A DNA stretch of 32,684 bases from CAYXTC01 sp964479375 (GTDB lineage: Bacteria > Patescibacteriota > Minisyncoccia > Minisyncoccales > GWA2-38-27), in the NCBI GenBank assembly GCA_964479375.1, contig CAYZKD010000006.1, forward strand, positions 1 through 32,684, in the 5' to 3' direction. The notes beneath the pieces were generated by a model. That model was not told the DNA's origin. It saw only the letters and a list, made by a program, of their open reading frames with translations, and did not search any database. Shown here piece after piece: positions 7,100 through 16,811 of this stretch. Position 1 is the first letter of the stretch. Every line of letters starts with the position of its first letter. The translations under genes and the position numbers were made by a program.

Positions 7100-9466
7100 A
7101 TGGTAAAAAACTTCTTTAAAACAATAAATATATTTGATTTAATATCAAAATATTCTATATACCTGCTCATTTTTCTGTTCCCTATTTTTTTCCTGCCTTG
7201 GACAGCAGATGCTACAGGATTTAATAAGCAGGCCTTATTAATAGTTTTGGTTTTTATTTCCGCTTTTGCTTGGATGATGAAGATTTCTACATCCTCGAAG
7301 GCTAGATTTAACCTGATTCTGCTTCACATACCAGTTATTGCTTTCCTTTTGGTGTATGTTGCCTCAACTGTTTTTTCCCTTTGGAAATTCGGTAGTTTCT
7401 GGGGATGGCCCCTGAATACTTCATCCAGCCTACTCTCTCTTATCGGGTTATTCTTTCTTTATCTTTTGTTAAGTAATGTCTTAGAAAAGAAAGAAATATT
7501 TTATTCTATAGTTATTCTGGGAATTTCCAGTTTTGCGGCTATAATCTATGGGATCTTACAATTGTTCGGAAAGTTCATAATTCCCCTTCCTTTTACTCAA
7601 GGCGCTTCTTTCAATACCGTAGGTTCTGTGAACGCTCTGGCTCTGTTTGTGGCTGTGATGGTGCCCATTTTTGTGGTGCTGGCCATGGTTAACAAAAGAG
7701 TGTTAAGGGCAGTATTCATTCTTGCCTTGCTGGCTTCTGTTATGCTTTTAATAATGATTGACTTTTCTTCTGCTTGGTGGGTGCTTGTCATAGGGTCTGC
7801 TGCTTTAATAGTTATGGGGACGCAGAAGAGAGACCTTTTTGACAACAGGTGGCTGATTATTCCGATGTTCTTTTTGGTTATTGCCTTATTGTTTAATTTC
7901 TTTAGTGTTCAGATTCCCACTCACGGCTCAAGATTAATAGAGGTTTATCTTGCCCAAAAGCCTAGTTGGATAGTTTCTTGGGAGACAGTGAAAGAAAGCC
8001 CTATTTTAGGATCCGGACCCGGCACTTTTGTCTATGACTTTGCAAAATATGAGAAAGCAGAATGGTTTAACGATACTAATTTCTGGAACGTAAGGTTTGA
8101 CAGCGCAGGATCTAAGTCGGCTAACATTTTAGCCACCACCGGTGTTTTGGGCGCTGTTTCCTTTTTGTCTATGATAGGATTTGCTGTTTTTTACGGGATA
8201 AAACTTTTGTTCTTTTCGAAGAAAGAACAGGAAGGAGGATCCTCTCAGATGTGGATGACAGGGGTTGCTGTATTTGCAAGTTTTCTGGCATTAATAGGAG
8301 GATATGCCTTCTACAAAAGCAATTTGTCTTTGGAATTCCTGTTCTTTTTGCTGATAGGGGGCATTGCCGCTCTTGTTCCCGCAGAAAAAAAGGAGATCAA
8401 ATTGAAGTCTTCTTCTTGGGTTAACCTAATTGTTACCTTCCTTTTTACTATAGTATTTATCTTCGGCTTGGGCCTTCTTATCTTAGAAGGACAGCGCTAT
8501 GCGGCTGAAGTGCGGTACAAGCAAGGGAGAGAGGCGTGGGCTCGGGGCGAGAGCGATCAGGCTGTATCCAAGATGGAGAAAGCTGCCCGCACCAACCCCA
8601 ACAATGATCTTTACTGGAGGGATCTGGCTCAGATTTACCTTCAAAAAGTGGGTATTGATGCTGCTCGGCAAGATTTATCTCGGGCGCAGAAAAATCAAAG
8701 GATTCAACTGCTTGTAAGTAATGCTATTGCCTCGTCTAAGGCGGCAAGCGACGCTAACTCTGCAAATGTGGCCAACTGGTCAGTAAGAGGGTTTGTTTAC
8801 CGTAATTTAATAGGGAGAGTAGAAGGAGTGGGCGACTGGACTCTGAATTCTTATGGCAGGGCACTGGAGTTGGAGCCGACCAATCCCTATTATCCGACCC
8901 AAAGCGGTGTTGCTCTATTAAATATGGCCTCAATGGCTTCTGAAGAAAAAGAAAGAGAGATAAAAATATCTTCTGCCAAAGAAAAGTTCAGAAAAGCCTT
9001 GGAGTTAAAGTCCAATTACGCACCAGCGCGCTTCCAGCTGGCCCTTGCCTTCCAAATGGAAGATAATTTAAAGGGCGCTATCGCAGAACTAAAAGAAGCC
9101 AAGAAGGCAGCGCCCATGGATGTAGGTTTGGCATTCCAGTTAGGACTTGTTTATTACCAGCAAGGAGAGTATCGGTCAGCCCAGCAGGAGTTTGAGAGAG
9201 CAGTGGGCATAGATCCCAATTACGCCAATGCCCTTTACTTCCTGGGTCTTACTTATGACCAGCAGGGCATGGGAGGCGAGGCAGTTCGTGTCATTGAAAG
9301 GCTGGCGGAACTTAACCCCGACAACGAGCAGGTTCAGAAAGTGCTTAACAATCTGAAAGAGGGGAAGGCGGCTCTGGCAGGACTAAGGCAATCTAAGCAG
9401 GCCCCTATTCAGGAAAATCCACCGGAAATAGAAACTGAAGAGGAGGCAGAGGAGGAGGAGAAATAA
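7100..9466 (+). CDS. O-antigen ligase-like (Wzy_C) membrane protein with C-terminal TPR repeats
   Basis: The N-terminal part (about residues 15-460) is highly hydrophobic with about a dozen membrane segments. It contains the loop SWETVKESPILGSGPGTFVYDFAKY, which resembles the Wzy_C/O-antigen ligase periplasmic loop. Residues 470-760 carry TPR-like helices (EGSDQAVSKMEKAARTNPNN-type pattern; YYQQGEYRSAQQEFERAVGIDPNYANALYFLG is the clearest). The tail is acidic (EEEAEEEE). Such fusions are common in CPR genomes, where the substrate is unknown; a role in surface polysaccharide or glycoprotein assembly is inference. It stands alone behind its own promoter, between the competence cluster and rpoBC. 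Confidence 0.8.
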   Translation: MVKNFFKTINIFDLISKYSIYLLIFLFPIFFLPWTADATGFNKQALLIVLVFISAFAWMMKISTSSKARFNLILLHIPVIAFLLVYVASTVFSLWKFGSFWGWPLNTSSSLLSLIGLFFLYLLLSNVLEKKEIFYSIVILGISSFAAIIYGILQLFGKFIIPLPFTQGASFNTVGSVNALALFVAVMVPIFVVLAMVNKRVLRAVFILALLASVMLLIMIDFSSAWWVLVIGSAALIVMGTQKRDLFDNRWLIIPMFFLVIALLFNFFSVQIPTHGSRLIEVYLAQKPSWIVSWETVKESPILGSGPGTFVYDFAKYEKAEWFNDTNFWNVRFDSAGSKSANILATTGVLGAVSFLSMIGFAVFYGIKLLFFSKKEQEGGSSQMWMTGVAVFASFLALIGGYAFYKSNLSLEFLFFLLIGGIAALVPAEKKEIKLKSSSWVNLIVTFLFTIVFIFGLGLLILEGQRYAAEVRYKQGREAWARGESDQAVSKMEKAARTNPNNDLYWRDLAQIYLQKVGIDAARQDLSRAQKNQRIQLLVSNAIASSKAASDANSANVANWSVRGFVYRNLIGRVEGVGDWTLNSYGRALELEPTNPYYPTQSGVALLNMASMASEEKEREIKISSAKEKFRKALELKSNYAPARFQLALAFQMEDNLKGAIAELKEAKKAAPMDVGLAFQLGLVYYQQGEYRSAQQEFERAVGIDPNYANALYFLGLTYDQQGMGGEAVRVIERLAELNPDNEQVQKVLNNLKEGKAALAGLRQSKQAPIQENPPEIETEEEAEEEEK

Positions 9467-9497
9467 GAATGTTTTGTCGTTTTCTGAAAAAAGGGGG

Positions 9498-9525
9498 TTG
9501 ACAAAATTTTATAAATGAATAAAAT
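9498..9525 (+). promoter_or_regulatory. Strong promoter, probably driving rpoB-rpoC
   Basis: Perfect TTGACA at 9498-9503, 16-bp spacer, TAAAAT at 9520-9525. No ORF of note starts before rpoB at 9988, so the transcript would have a leader of about 455 nt that contains element E1. Confidence 0.65.
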
Positions 9526-9554
9526 TTAAAGGTAGTAAGTTTGAATGCGTTAAG

Positions 9555-9891
9555 AAAGATATTTTGGCCAAGAGCGCAGGATTTGAACTATCATCCTCTG
9601 AGCGTAGGGCGCAGGATGCGAACCAGAGTCAATTTAGCCAAGCGAATTCAGGTAAGATTCAAGGCGCAAGGAGCGATGCGTATGTGATAATATACGTGAG
9701 CTCCGAAGCAACGCAGAAGATTGCCTGAATTCGCTTAGCCCTCTGGGAAGCCAGAAAACGGCTGATTTCTTTGTTGCGGCTTCGTCGGCGTAGCGCACAA
9801 ACTATGCCTCGTCGGCAAGCCTTGAAATCACCCATTCTCTGGCTTCTCAAAGAGATGAGCAGTTTCGAACCCTGTGCTCCAAAATATCTTT
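9555..9891 (-). repeat. E element E1: large modular inverted-repeat element in the rpoB leader
   Basis: The outer arms start with a perfect 13-bp inverted repeat (9555-9567 with 9879-9891). They continue with GCGCAGGATTTGAAC on the left against GTTTCGAACCCTGTGC on the right. Two inner arms follow. Arm A, 9623-9746, has a perfect 13-bp stem (9640-9652 / 9724-9736) plus CCAGAG/CTCTGG. Arm B, 9747-9846, starts GAAGCCAGA / TCTGGCTTC. Arm B on the minus strand shares a run of nearly 50 identical bases with E2, so E1 is the same family in reverse orientation. A second, partial end motif (GCGCAGGATGCGAACC) lies at about 9610-9624. I see no protein-coding gene here. Confidence 0.8.
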
Positions 9892-9987
9892 TTCTATTAT
9901 TTTTAGTCTACTTCTTTTCTCACAGAAAAATAAGTAAAGTTTATTTCTAAAAACGGGCCTTTTTATATTTGCCCATTAGTTGTATCT

Positions 9988-12900
9988 ATGCCAAAATCTG
10001 CTGTTAAGAAGTTTTCCAGTTCTAAAATATCTCATAAAGTCCCTGATCTTTTGAAGATCCAAAAGGATAATTGGAACTGGCTTTGGGAGAAGGGATTGAA
10101 AAACCTCTTCGCAGAGGTTTCTCCCATTAAGGATTATACGGGCAAGGAGTTTGAGATTTGGTTTAAAGACTTTAGATTGGAAGAGCCTAAGTATGCGAAC
10201 GAGTTTGAGGCAAAAAGAAACAATGATTCCTATGAGGTTTCTTTAAGAGTGAAGGTTAGGTTGGCAAATCTTAAAACCAAAGAAATCAAAGAACAGGAAG
10301 TATTTTTAGCAGATTTTCCCCTTATGACAGATAGGGGGACTTTTATTATCAACGGAGTGGAAAGGGTGGCCATCTCCCAGTTAATTCGTTCCCCGGGCGC
10401 TTTTTTTACTCTCCAGATGGTCAGGGGAAAGAAATGCTTCGGAGTAAAGATTATTCCTAACAGAGGGGCCTGGCTGGAGTTTGAGACAGATTCCAGGGGA
10501 TATATCGGAGTAAAGATAGACAGGAAGAGAAAGGTGGCAGCCACCACTCTGTTAAGAGCATTTGGCGCAGGAGACGATAAGCAGATTAAAGAGATATTTC
10601 AGGGCGTAGACAAAGGAGAATTGAAGTATATTGATAAGACCCTAGAGAAAGACAACAGCAAAAACCAGGGAGAGGCCTTAGTGGAAATATACAAGAGGTT
10701 AAGGCCCGGCGACTTGGTTACTCCGGAGACTGCCAAAGAACTGATTGGAAACACCTTCTTTAACTTTGACAGATACGATCTCTCGGAAGTGGGCAGATGG
10801 AGAATGTGTAGAAGGCTGGAAGACCTTAAGTCTCTTGGCAAAGAAATTAAGCCGGAAGATAGAGTATTAAAATTAGAAGACATAATAGCCACCCTAAAGG
10901 AGATTATAAGGCTAAATAATGATCCCGAAGCCGTTCCTGACGAGATAGACCATCTGGGCAACAGAAGAGTGAGGGCTTTCTCTGAAGTTTTGCAGAATAG
11001 GCTAAGAGTGGGCTTAATGAGAATAGAAAGGATTATTAAAGACAGAATGTCCACCCTGGATCCTCACACTCTAACGCCGTCTCAACTCATTAACCCAAGG
11101 CCTGCCATGGCTGTGGTCAAAGAGTTCTTTAGTTCTTCCCAATTGAGTCAGTTTATGGACAATGAAAATCCCTTGGCAGAACTGGAGCATAAAAGAAGAT
11201 TATCTGCCACAGGTCCTGGCGGTCTGACCAGAGAGAGGGCAGGTTTTGAGGTTAGGGATGTTCAGCCTTCCCACTACGGAAGAATCTGTCCCATTCAGAC
11301 GCCAGAAGGTCCCAACATCGGCTTGGTCAACCATCTGGCTACTTTTGCGGATGTGAGCGAATACGGCTTCATCCAAACCCCTTATTACAAAGTAGAAAAA
11401 GGAAAGGTTCTTCCCGGAATTCATTTCTTAGACGCCTTTGAAGAGGAAAAATACAACATTACTCATGCCGGTGTTCCTATGGACTCAAGAGGGAAGATTA
11501 TTTCTGCCAGAGTAGACGCCAGAGTAAAAGGGAAGCCCACAGAAATAGACAGAGAGGAGATAGACTACATTGATGTCTCTCCTGAACAATGTTTTTCTCT
11601 GGCTACTTCCTTAATACCTTTTTTGCAGAACGATGACGCAAACAGAGCTCTTATGGGCTCTAATATGCAGAGACAGTCAGTTCCCTTGGTTAGTCCTGAT
11701 GTTCCTTTAGTAGGTACTGGCATAGAAGAAAAAGTGGCCCGTGATTCAGGCCAGGCAATAATCGCCAGAGAGGCGGGTACAGTTAAAGAGGTGGACGCAG
11801 AGTGCATAAAAGTAAGAAGCGTTAAAGGCAAAATAGACGAATATATTTTGAGGACCTTTGTCAGAACAAACCAATACACCTGCTTTCACCAAAAACCTAT
11901 AGTTGAAAAGGGGCAGAAAGTAGGGAAGGGGGAAATAATGACAGATGGGGGCGCCATTAAAGACGGGAAGCTGGCCTTGGGCAAGAACACGCTGGTTGCT
12001 TTTTTGTCTTGGCAGGGTCAGAACTTTGAAGATGCTGTTATTTTATCTGAAAGAGTGGTTAAAGAAGACTTTTATACCTCTATTCATCTGGAAAACTTCT
12101 CTTGCGACGTTAGGGAAACAAAACTAGGCCCTGAAATTACTACTTGCGACATTCCCAATGTTTCAGAAGAAAAACTGAAGGATTTGGACGAGGAAGGAGT
12201 GGTAAGAATAGGGGCTGAAGTAGGTCCCAATGACATTTTGGTGGGGAAGATTTCTCCCAAAGGAGAAGCAGGCCTTACTCCTGAAGAAAGACTGTTAAGG
12301 GCTATTTTCGGGGAAAAGGCCAGAGACGTTAAAGACGCTTCTTTGCTTATGGAACATGGCAAAAGAGGGAGAGTGGTGGGAGTAAAAGTATTCTCCAGAG
12401 AGGAGGGATACAAACTAGAGCCCGGCGTAATCAAAAAGATCGAAGTAGAGGTGGCTGTCAGGAGAAAGGTTCGGGCGGGAGACAAGTTGGCGGGGCGCCA
12501 CGGCAATAAGGGAGTTATTTCCATTGTAGTTCCAGAAGAGGAAATGCCCTTTATGGAGGACGGCACTCCGGTGGATATAATTTTGAATCCTCTTGGGGTG
12601 GCTTCAAGGATGAACATAGGGCAGATTTTAGAAACCCATTTGGGCATGGCTGCCCATAAACTTAATTATCAGGCGATAACTCCGTCTTTGGACGGAGCCC
12701 ATGAAGGAGATATAAAAGAAGAATTGAAGAAGGCAAACTTTTCAGAAGACGGAAAATTCACTCTTTATGACGGGAGAACGGGGCTCCCCTTTCCGGAAAA
12801 AATCACAGTGGGCTACATATATATGATGAAACTCATTCATATGGTGGAAGATAAAATTCACATGAGGGCCATAGGCCCCTATTCTCTGATTACTCAGCAG

Positions 12901-13179
12901 CCTCTGGGAGGAAAGGCCCAATTTGGAGGCCAAAGATTCGGTGAAATGGAGGTATGGGCCTTGGAAGGATACGGAGCGGCTCACAGCCTTCAGGAAATGC
13001 TTACCATAAAGGCGGACGATGTTTCGGGCAGAGCAGCGTCCTACGAGTCCATTCTTAAGGGAGAGCCCATTAAAAATCCAAGCGTTCCCGCTTCTTTTAA
13101 ACTGATGATTTCAGAACTTAAGTCCCTGGGGTTGGGCGTTGAGATAAAAGAAAAGCCTTGCAATAAGGATAAAAAATAA
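9988..13179 (+). CDS. rpoB: DNA-directed RNA polymerase subunit beta
   Basis: Catalytic-core beta subunit of RNA polymerase. The rifampicin-pocket region is unmistakable (SQLSQFMD, EHKRRLSATGPGGLTRERAGFEVRD, at about 11130-11330), as are RICPIQTPEGPNIGL, GQNFEDAVILSE, KLAGRHGNKGVIS and the C-terminal GGKAQFGGQRFGEMEVWALEGYGA. At 1063 residues it is shorter than the E. coli protein (1342), lacking large lineage-specific inserts. Within the Rif pocket the E. coli Q513, D516, H526 and S531 equivalents are kept, but the L533 equivalent is Thr. The start is ATG 9988. rpoC begins 2 bp after the stop, so the two are coupled. Confidence 0.98.
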   Translation: MPKSAVKKFSSSKISHKVPDLLKIQKDNWNWLWEKGLKNLFAEVSPIKDYTGKEFEIWFKDFRLEEPKYANEFEAKRNNDSYEVSLRVKVRLANLKTKEIKEQEVFLADFPLMTDRGTFIINGVERVAISQLIRSPGAFFTLQMVRGKKCFGVKIIPNRGAWLEFETDSRGYIGVKIDRKRKVAATTLLRAFGAGDDKQIKEIFQGVDKGELKYIDKTLEKDNSKNQGEALVEIYKRLRPGDLVTPETAKELIGNTFFNFDRYDLSEVGRWRMCRRLEDLKSLGKEIKPEDRVLKLEDIIATLKEIIRLNNDPEAVPDEIDHLGNRRVRAFSEVLQNRLRVGLMRIERIIKDRMSTLDPHTLTPSQLINPRPAMAVVKEFFSSSQLSQFMDNENPLAELEHKRRLSATGPGGLTRERAGFEVRDVQPSHYGRICPIQTPEGPNIGLVNHLATFADVSEYGFIQTPYYKVEKGKVLPGIHFLDAFEEEKYNITHAGVPMDSRGKIISARVDARVKGKPTEIDREEIDYIDVSPEQCFSLATSLIPFLQNDDANRALMGSNMQRQSVPLVSPDVPLVGTGIEEKVARDSGQAIIAREAGTVKEVDAECIKVRSVKGKIDEYILRTFVRTNQYTCFHQKPIVEKGQKVGKGEIMTDGGAIKDGKLALGKNTLVAFLSWQGQNFEDAVILSERVVKEDFYTSIHLENFSCDVRETKLGPEITTCDIPNVSEEKLKDLDEEGVVRIGAEVGPNDILVGKISPKGEAGLTPEERLLRAIFGEKARDVKDASLLMEHGKRGRVVGVKVFSREEGYKLEPGVIKKIEVEVAVRRKVRAGDKLAGRHGNKGVISIVVPEEEMPFMEDGTPVDIILNPLGVASRMNIGQILETHLGMAAHKLNYQAITPSLDGAHEGDIKEELKKANFSEDGKFTLYDGRTGLPFPEKITVGYIYMMKLIHMVEDKIHMRAIGPYSLITQQPLGGKAQFGGQRFGEMEVWALEGYGAAHSLQEMLTIKADDVSGRAASYESILKGEPIKNPSVPASFKLMISELKSLGLGVEIKEKPCNKDKK

Positions 13180-13181
13180 CT

Positions 13182-16100
13182 ATGAGAGTAGCAGACTTAG
13201 AAGCCATAAAAATAAAGATTGCTTCTCCAGAAGAAATACTCTCTTGGTCATACGGGGAAGTGACCAAGCCCGAGACCATTAATTATAGGACTCAAAGAGC
13301 TGAAAAAGACGGCCTTTTTTGCGAAAGGATTTTTGGTCCGGAGAAAGATTACGAGTGCTATTGCGGCAAATACAAGAGAATCAGGTATAAGGGGGTGATC
13401 TGTGACAGGTGCGGGGTAGAAGTTACCAAGTCTTCTGTAAGAAGAGAGAGAATGGGGCACATCAAGCTGGCCTGCCCAGTTTCTCATATCTGGTATCTGA
13501 GAGGGGTGCCTTCAAGAATGGGGAGGGTTTTGGACATACCTATGCACCATTTGGAGAAAGTAATCTATTTTGCTTCTTATATTATTACCGAGGTTAATAA
13601 GGAAGAAAAAGAAAATGTCTTAAAGGGCATAGACAAAGAGTACAAAAGGAAAGTCAAAGACTTAAAAGTGGATAAAAAGAAAAAAGATACTACTAAAGAG
13701 GACCTAAAGAAAGCAAGAGATATTGCCAAGAGCGAAGCCTCTTCTTTAACAAAATTTAAAGTATTGTCTGAAGTCGAATACTATGAATACTCTTCCAAGT
13801 ACGGGGAGGTTTTTGAGGCGGGCACGGGGGCTGAGACCATGGAGAAGATCTTCAAAGAAATCAATCTTAAAGAGGATATAAAAAATCTAGAGAAAGAGAT
13901 GGAAAAAGCTACTCCTGCTGTGAGGAAAAAGATACTGGGAAGAGTGAGATTTCTTCAGGGCATGGACGAGGCAGGCATCAGGCCAGAATGGATGTTTATG
14001 ACCACCATCCCGGTGCTGCCTCCCGACTTAAGGCCCATGGTCCAGTTAGACGGGGGAAGATACGCCTCTTCAGATCTTAACGACTTGTACAGAAGGGTGA
14101 TTAACAGAAACAACAGGCTGAAGCACCTATTGGAGATGGGCGCCCCTGAGGTTATTGTCAGGAATGAAAAAAGAATGCTCCAAGAAGCGGTGGATGCTTT
14201 AATAGATAATAGTATGAGAAAGGGCGTGCTAACTACGGCTACAACCGGAGGCAGGAGGTTGTTGAAATCTTTGGCAGATATGCTTAAGGGAAAACAGGGC
14301 AGGTTTCGTCAGAACCTTTTAGGAAAAAGAGTAGATTATTCGGGCAGATCTGTTATTGTGGCAGGTCCTAAATTAAAATTACATCAGTGCGGTTTGCCCA
14401 AGAAGATGGCTCTGGAGCTTTTCAAACCCTTTGTTATTAAAGAAATACTGGAAAAGGAACTGGCCTATAACGTCAGAGGGGCCTCCAGATTAATAGAGGA
14501 AGAAACCAACGAAGTCTGGGCTATCTTGGAAGGAGTAGTGAAAAACAGACTGGTTTTACTGAACCGCGCTCCCACTCTCCACAGGTTGGGCATCCAGGCT
14601 TTTCAACCCGCCTTGATTGAAGGGGAGTCTATTCAGTTGCACCCTTTGGTTTGCAAGGCTTTTAACGCTGACTTTGACGGGGATCAGATGGCAGTTCATC
14701 TTCCCCTATCAGACAAGGCTCAGGAAGAGGCCAGAAGCTTAATGTACTCTGTGTACAATCTGTTAAAGCCTGCAACGGGCATGCCCATTGTGGCTCCGAC
14801 TCAGGATATTGTTCTGGGATGCTACTGGTCTACCGTTTTAAAGAGCGGGGCAAGGGGAGAGGGCAAAGTTTTCGCTGATCCAGAAGAGGCAGTTCTGGCC
14901 TATAATATGGAGCAAATAGATCTCAGGGCAAAGATAAAAGTATTTGGGCTCAAGGAAGAAGAAAACTCTGTTAGTGAAGCTACGGAAACTTCTGTGGGAA
15001 GAGTTCTATTCAACTATGATCTTCCTGAGGATTGGGAGTTCGTGAACGGGGAAATGACTTCCAAGGAACTGGAAAGAATAGTGAGCATTGTTATTGAAAA
15101 GTATGATCAAGAAACAGTAGAAGGTGTTTTGGATAAAATAAAAGAAACGGGTTTTAAGTACGCGACCATTTCCGGGGTAACCTGGGGGATGGGCGATCTG
15201 GTTGTTCCCAAAGAAAAAAAGAAAATCCTTGAAGACGCAGAGATCAAAGTAAAAACCATTGATGGTTATTTTACCAAAGGGCTACTTTCCACAGAAGAAA
15301 GGAACGCTAAGATTATCGAGATTTGGACCAAAGTTAAGTCTGAGATCGAACAATTGGTTCCTGGGGCCCTGCCTCCGGAAGGATCCGTGTCTACTATTAT
15401 CAAGTCAGGGTCTAGGGGGTCTTGGAGCCAGCCCGTGCAGATGGCTGGCATGAAGGGATTGGTGATTAACCCGGCAGGCCAGATTATAGAATTGCCGGTG
15501 AGAAGTTCCTTTAAGGAAGGATTCAATGTTTTAGAGTATTTTATCTCTACGCATGGGGCTAGAAAAGGTACAGCAGATACCGCTTTGAGAACTTCTACGG
15601 CAGGATACTTAACCAGGCGCTTGGTTGACGTAGCTCACGAGGTAATTGTTGCGGAAAAGGATTGTGGCGCCACAGGATTTATGAATATTAAAAAAGAGGA
15701 AGCAGAGAATATCGGCCAAGACTTCGCCTTGAAGGTTGTTGGCAGGGTGGTGTCAGAGGATGTCAAGGAAGGGAGAAAAACAATAGTCAAAAAGGGAGAG
15801 GTTATTACCTGGGAAAAAGCAAGAAAAATAGAAAAGAGCGACAAAATAGAAGAGGTTTTCGTGAGGTCTCCCTTGGTTTGCCGGTCTAAAAGAGGGGTGT
15901 GTCAGAAATGTTATGGATGGGATCTCGGAAGGAACAAACTGATTGAATTGGGAGGCGCCGTAGGGGTGGTGGCAGCCCAGGCCATCGGGGAGCCGGGAAC
16001 CCAGTTAACTATGAGAACTTTCCATACTGGAGGAGTGGCGGGGGGGTCTGGAGATATTACTTTTGGCCTGCCAAGAGTGCAGGAAATATTTGAAGCCAGA

Positions 16101-16763
16101 AAACCTAAAGGCAAAGCAGAAATCATTAAAGAAAAGGGGGAGGTAGTAGAGATAGATACCAAGAAGAGTGTAGTCAAAATAAAGGGGTCTTCGGGCAAGA
16201 AGAAAGATGTTATAGAATACAAAGTTCCGGAAGACACCGGCCTCTTGGTCAAAAAGGGAGATACTGTTGAAAGGGGACAGCAACTATTTGAGGGGAGCTT
16301 AGATCTGAAGGAACTCTATCGATTAAAAGGAAGAAACGCTGTCCAAGACTATATCCTCAAAGAAATCCAGAACATTTACGCCTCCCAAGGCGCTGTTATT
16401 CATGACAAGCACATTGAAGTAATAGTAAGACAGATGTTTTCCAGGGTTAGGGTGGAGGATCCGGGAGATACTAAACTTACAGACGGCCAATTAATTGAAA
16501 TAGCTTCTTTCGAAGAAGAAAATGAAAAAGTTAAGAAAGACAAAAAGAAGGAGGCCATTGGCAAGGAGGTGCTTTTAGGCATATCCCGGGTGGCCCTTTC
16601 TACTGATTCTTTCTTGTCTGCTGCCTCTTTCCAGGAGACCTCAAGGGTGCTTATAAAGGCTTCCTTGGAGGGAAAAGTAGACAAACTCAAGGGGCTCAAA
16701 GAGAACGTGATTATCGGTAAGTTGATACCGGCTGGAACTGGCTTCAGAGCCTTTAAGAAATAG
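13182..16763 (+). CDS. rpoC: DNA-directed RNA polymerase subunit beta'
   Basis: Carries the catalytic Mg site NADFDGDQM (about 14663-14689). The N-terminal zinc site is C59, C61, C74, C77 (CYCG and CDRCG). The second zinc region is CRSKRGVCQKCYGWD. Also present are RQNLLGKRVDYSGRSVIV, the trigger-loop region GTADTALRTSTAGYLTRR and GEPGTQLTMRTFHTGG. At 1193 residues it is short compared with the E. coli protein (1407). It starts 2 bp after rpoB with an AAGGA inside the rpoB end. Confidence 0.98.
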   Translation: MRVADLEAIKIKIASPEEILSWSYGEVTKPETINYRTQRAEKDGLFCERIFGPEKDYECYCGKYKRIRYKGVICDRCGVEVTKSSVRRERMGHIKLACPVSHIWYLRGVPSRMGRVLDIPMHHLEKVIYFASYIITEVNKEEKENVLKGIDKEYKRKVKDLKVDKKKKDTTKEDLKKARDIAKSEASSLTKFKVLSEVEYYEYSSKYGEVFEAGTGAETMEKIFKEINLKEDIKNLEKEMEKATPAVRKKILGRVRFLQGMDEAGIRPEWMFMTTIPVLPPDLRPMVQLDGGRYASSDLNDLYRRVINRNNRLKHLLEMGAPEVIVRNEKRMLQEAVDALIDNSMRKGVLTTATTGGRRLLKSLADMLKGKQGRFRQNLLGKRVDYSGRSVIVAGPKLKLHQCGLPKKMALELFKPFVIKEILEKELAYNVRGASRLIEEETNEVWAILEGVVKNRLVLLNRAPTLHRLGIQAFQPALIEGESIQLHPLVCKAFNADFDGDQMAVHLPLSDKAQEEARSLMYSVYNLLKPATGMPIVAPTQDIVLGCYWSTVLKSGARGEGKVFADPEEAVLAYNMEQIDLRAKIKVFGLKEEENSVSEATETSVGRVLFNYDLPEDWEFVNGEMTSKELERIVSIVIEKYDQETVEGVLDKIKETGFKYATISGVTWGMGDLVVPKEKKKILEDAEIKVKTIDGYFTKGLLSTEERNAKIIEIWTKVKSEIEQLVPGALPPEGSVSTIIKSGSRGSWSQPVQMAGMKGLVINPAGQIIELPVRSSFKEGFNVLEYFISTHGARKGTADTALRTSTAGYLTRRLVDVAHEVIVAEKDCGATGFMNIKKEEAENIGQDFALKVVGRVVSEDVKEGRKTIVKKGEVITWEKARKIEKSDKIEEVFVRSPLVCRSKRGVCQKCYGWDLGRNKLIELGGAVGVVAAQAIGEPGTQLTMRTFHTGGVAGGSGDITFGLPRVQEIFEARKPKGKAEIIKEKGEVVEIDTKKSVVKIKGSSGKKKDVIEYKVPEDTGLLVKKGDTVERGQQLFEGSLDLKELYRLKGRNAVQDYILKEIQNIYASQGAVIHDKHIEVIVRQMFSRVRVEDPGDTKLTDGQLIEIASFEEENEKVKKDKKKEAIGKEVLLGISRVALSTDSFLSAASFQETSRVLIKASLEGKVDKLKGLKENVIIGKLIPAGTGFRAFKK

Positions 16764-16811
16764 GAGATTTTGATATACTAGAAGGGAAGAAGGAGGTAAA
16801 ACAAAAATACT

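Noticed and set aside
9570..9880. tRNA genes suggested by GTTCAAATCC / GTTTCGAACCC at E-element ends
   Set aside because: The bases resemble a T-loop, but no T stem pairs, and there is no D or anticodon arm. The motif occurs at both ends of every E element as part of the outer inverted repeat.
12084..12647. 187-residue minus-strand frame inside rpoB
   Set aside because: Shadow of rpoB codons with Ser/Thr/Pro-rich composition and no recognisable motif.
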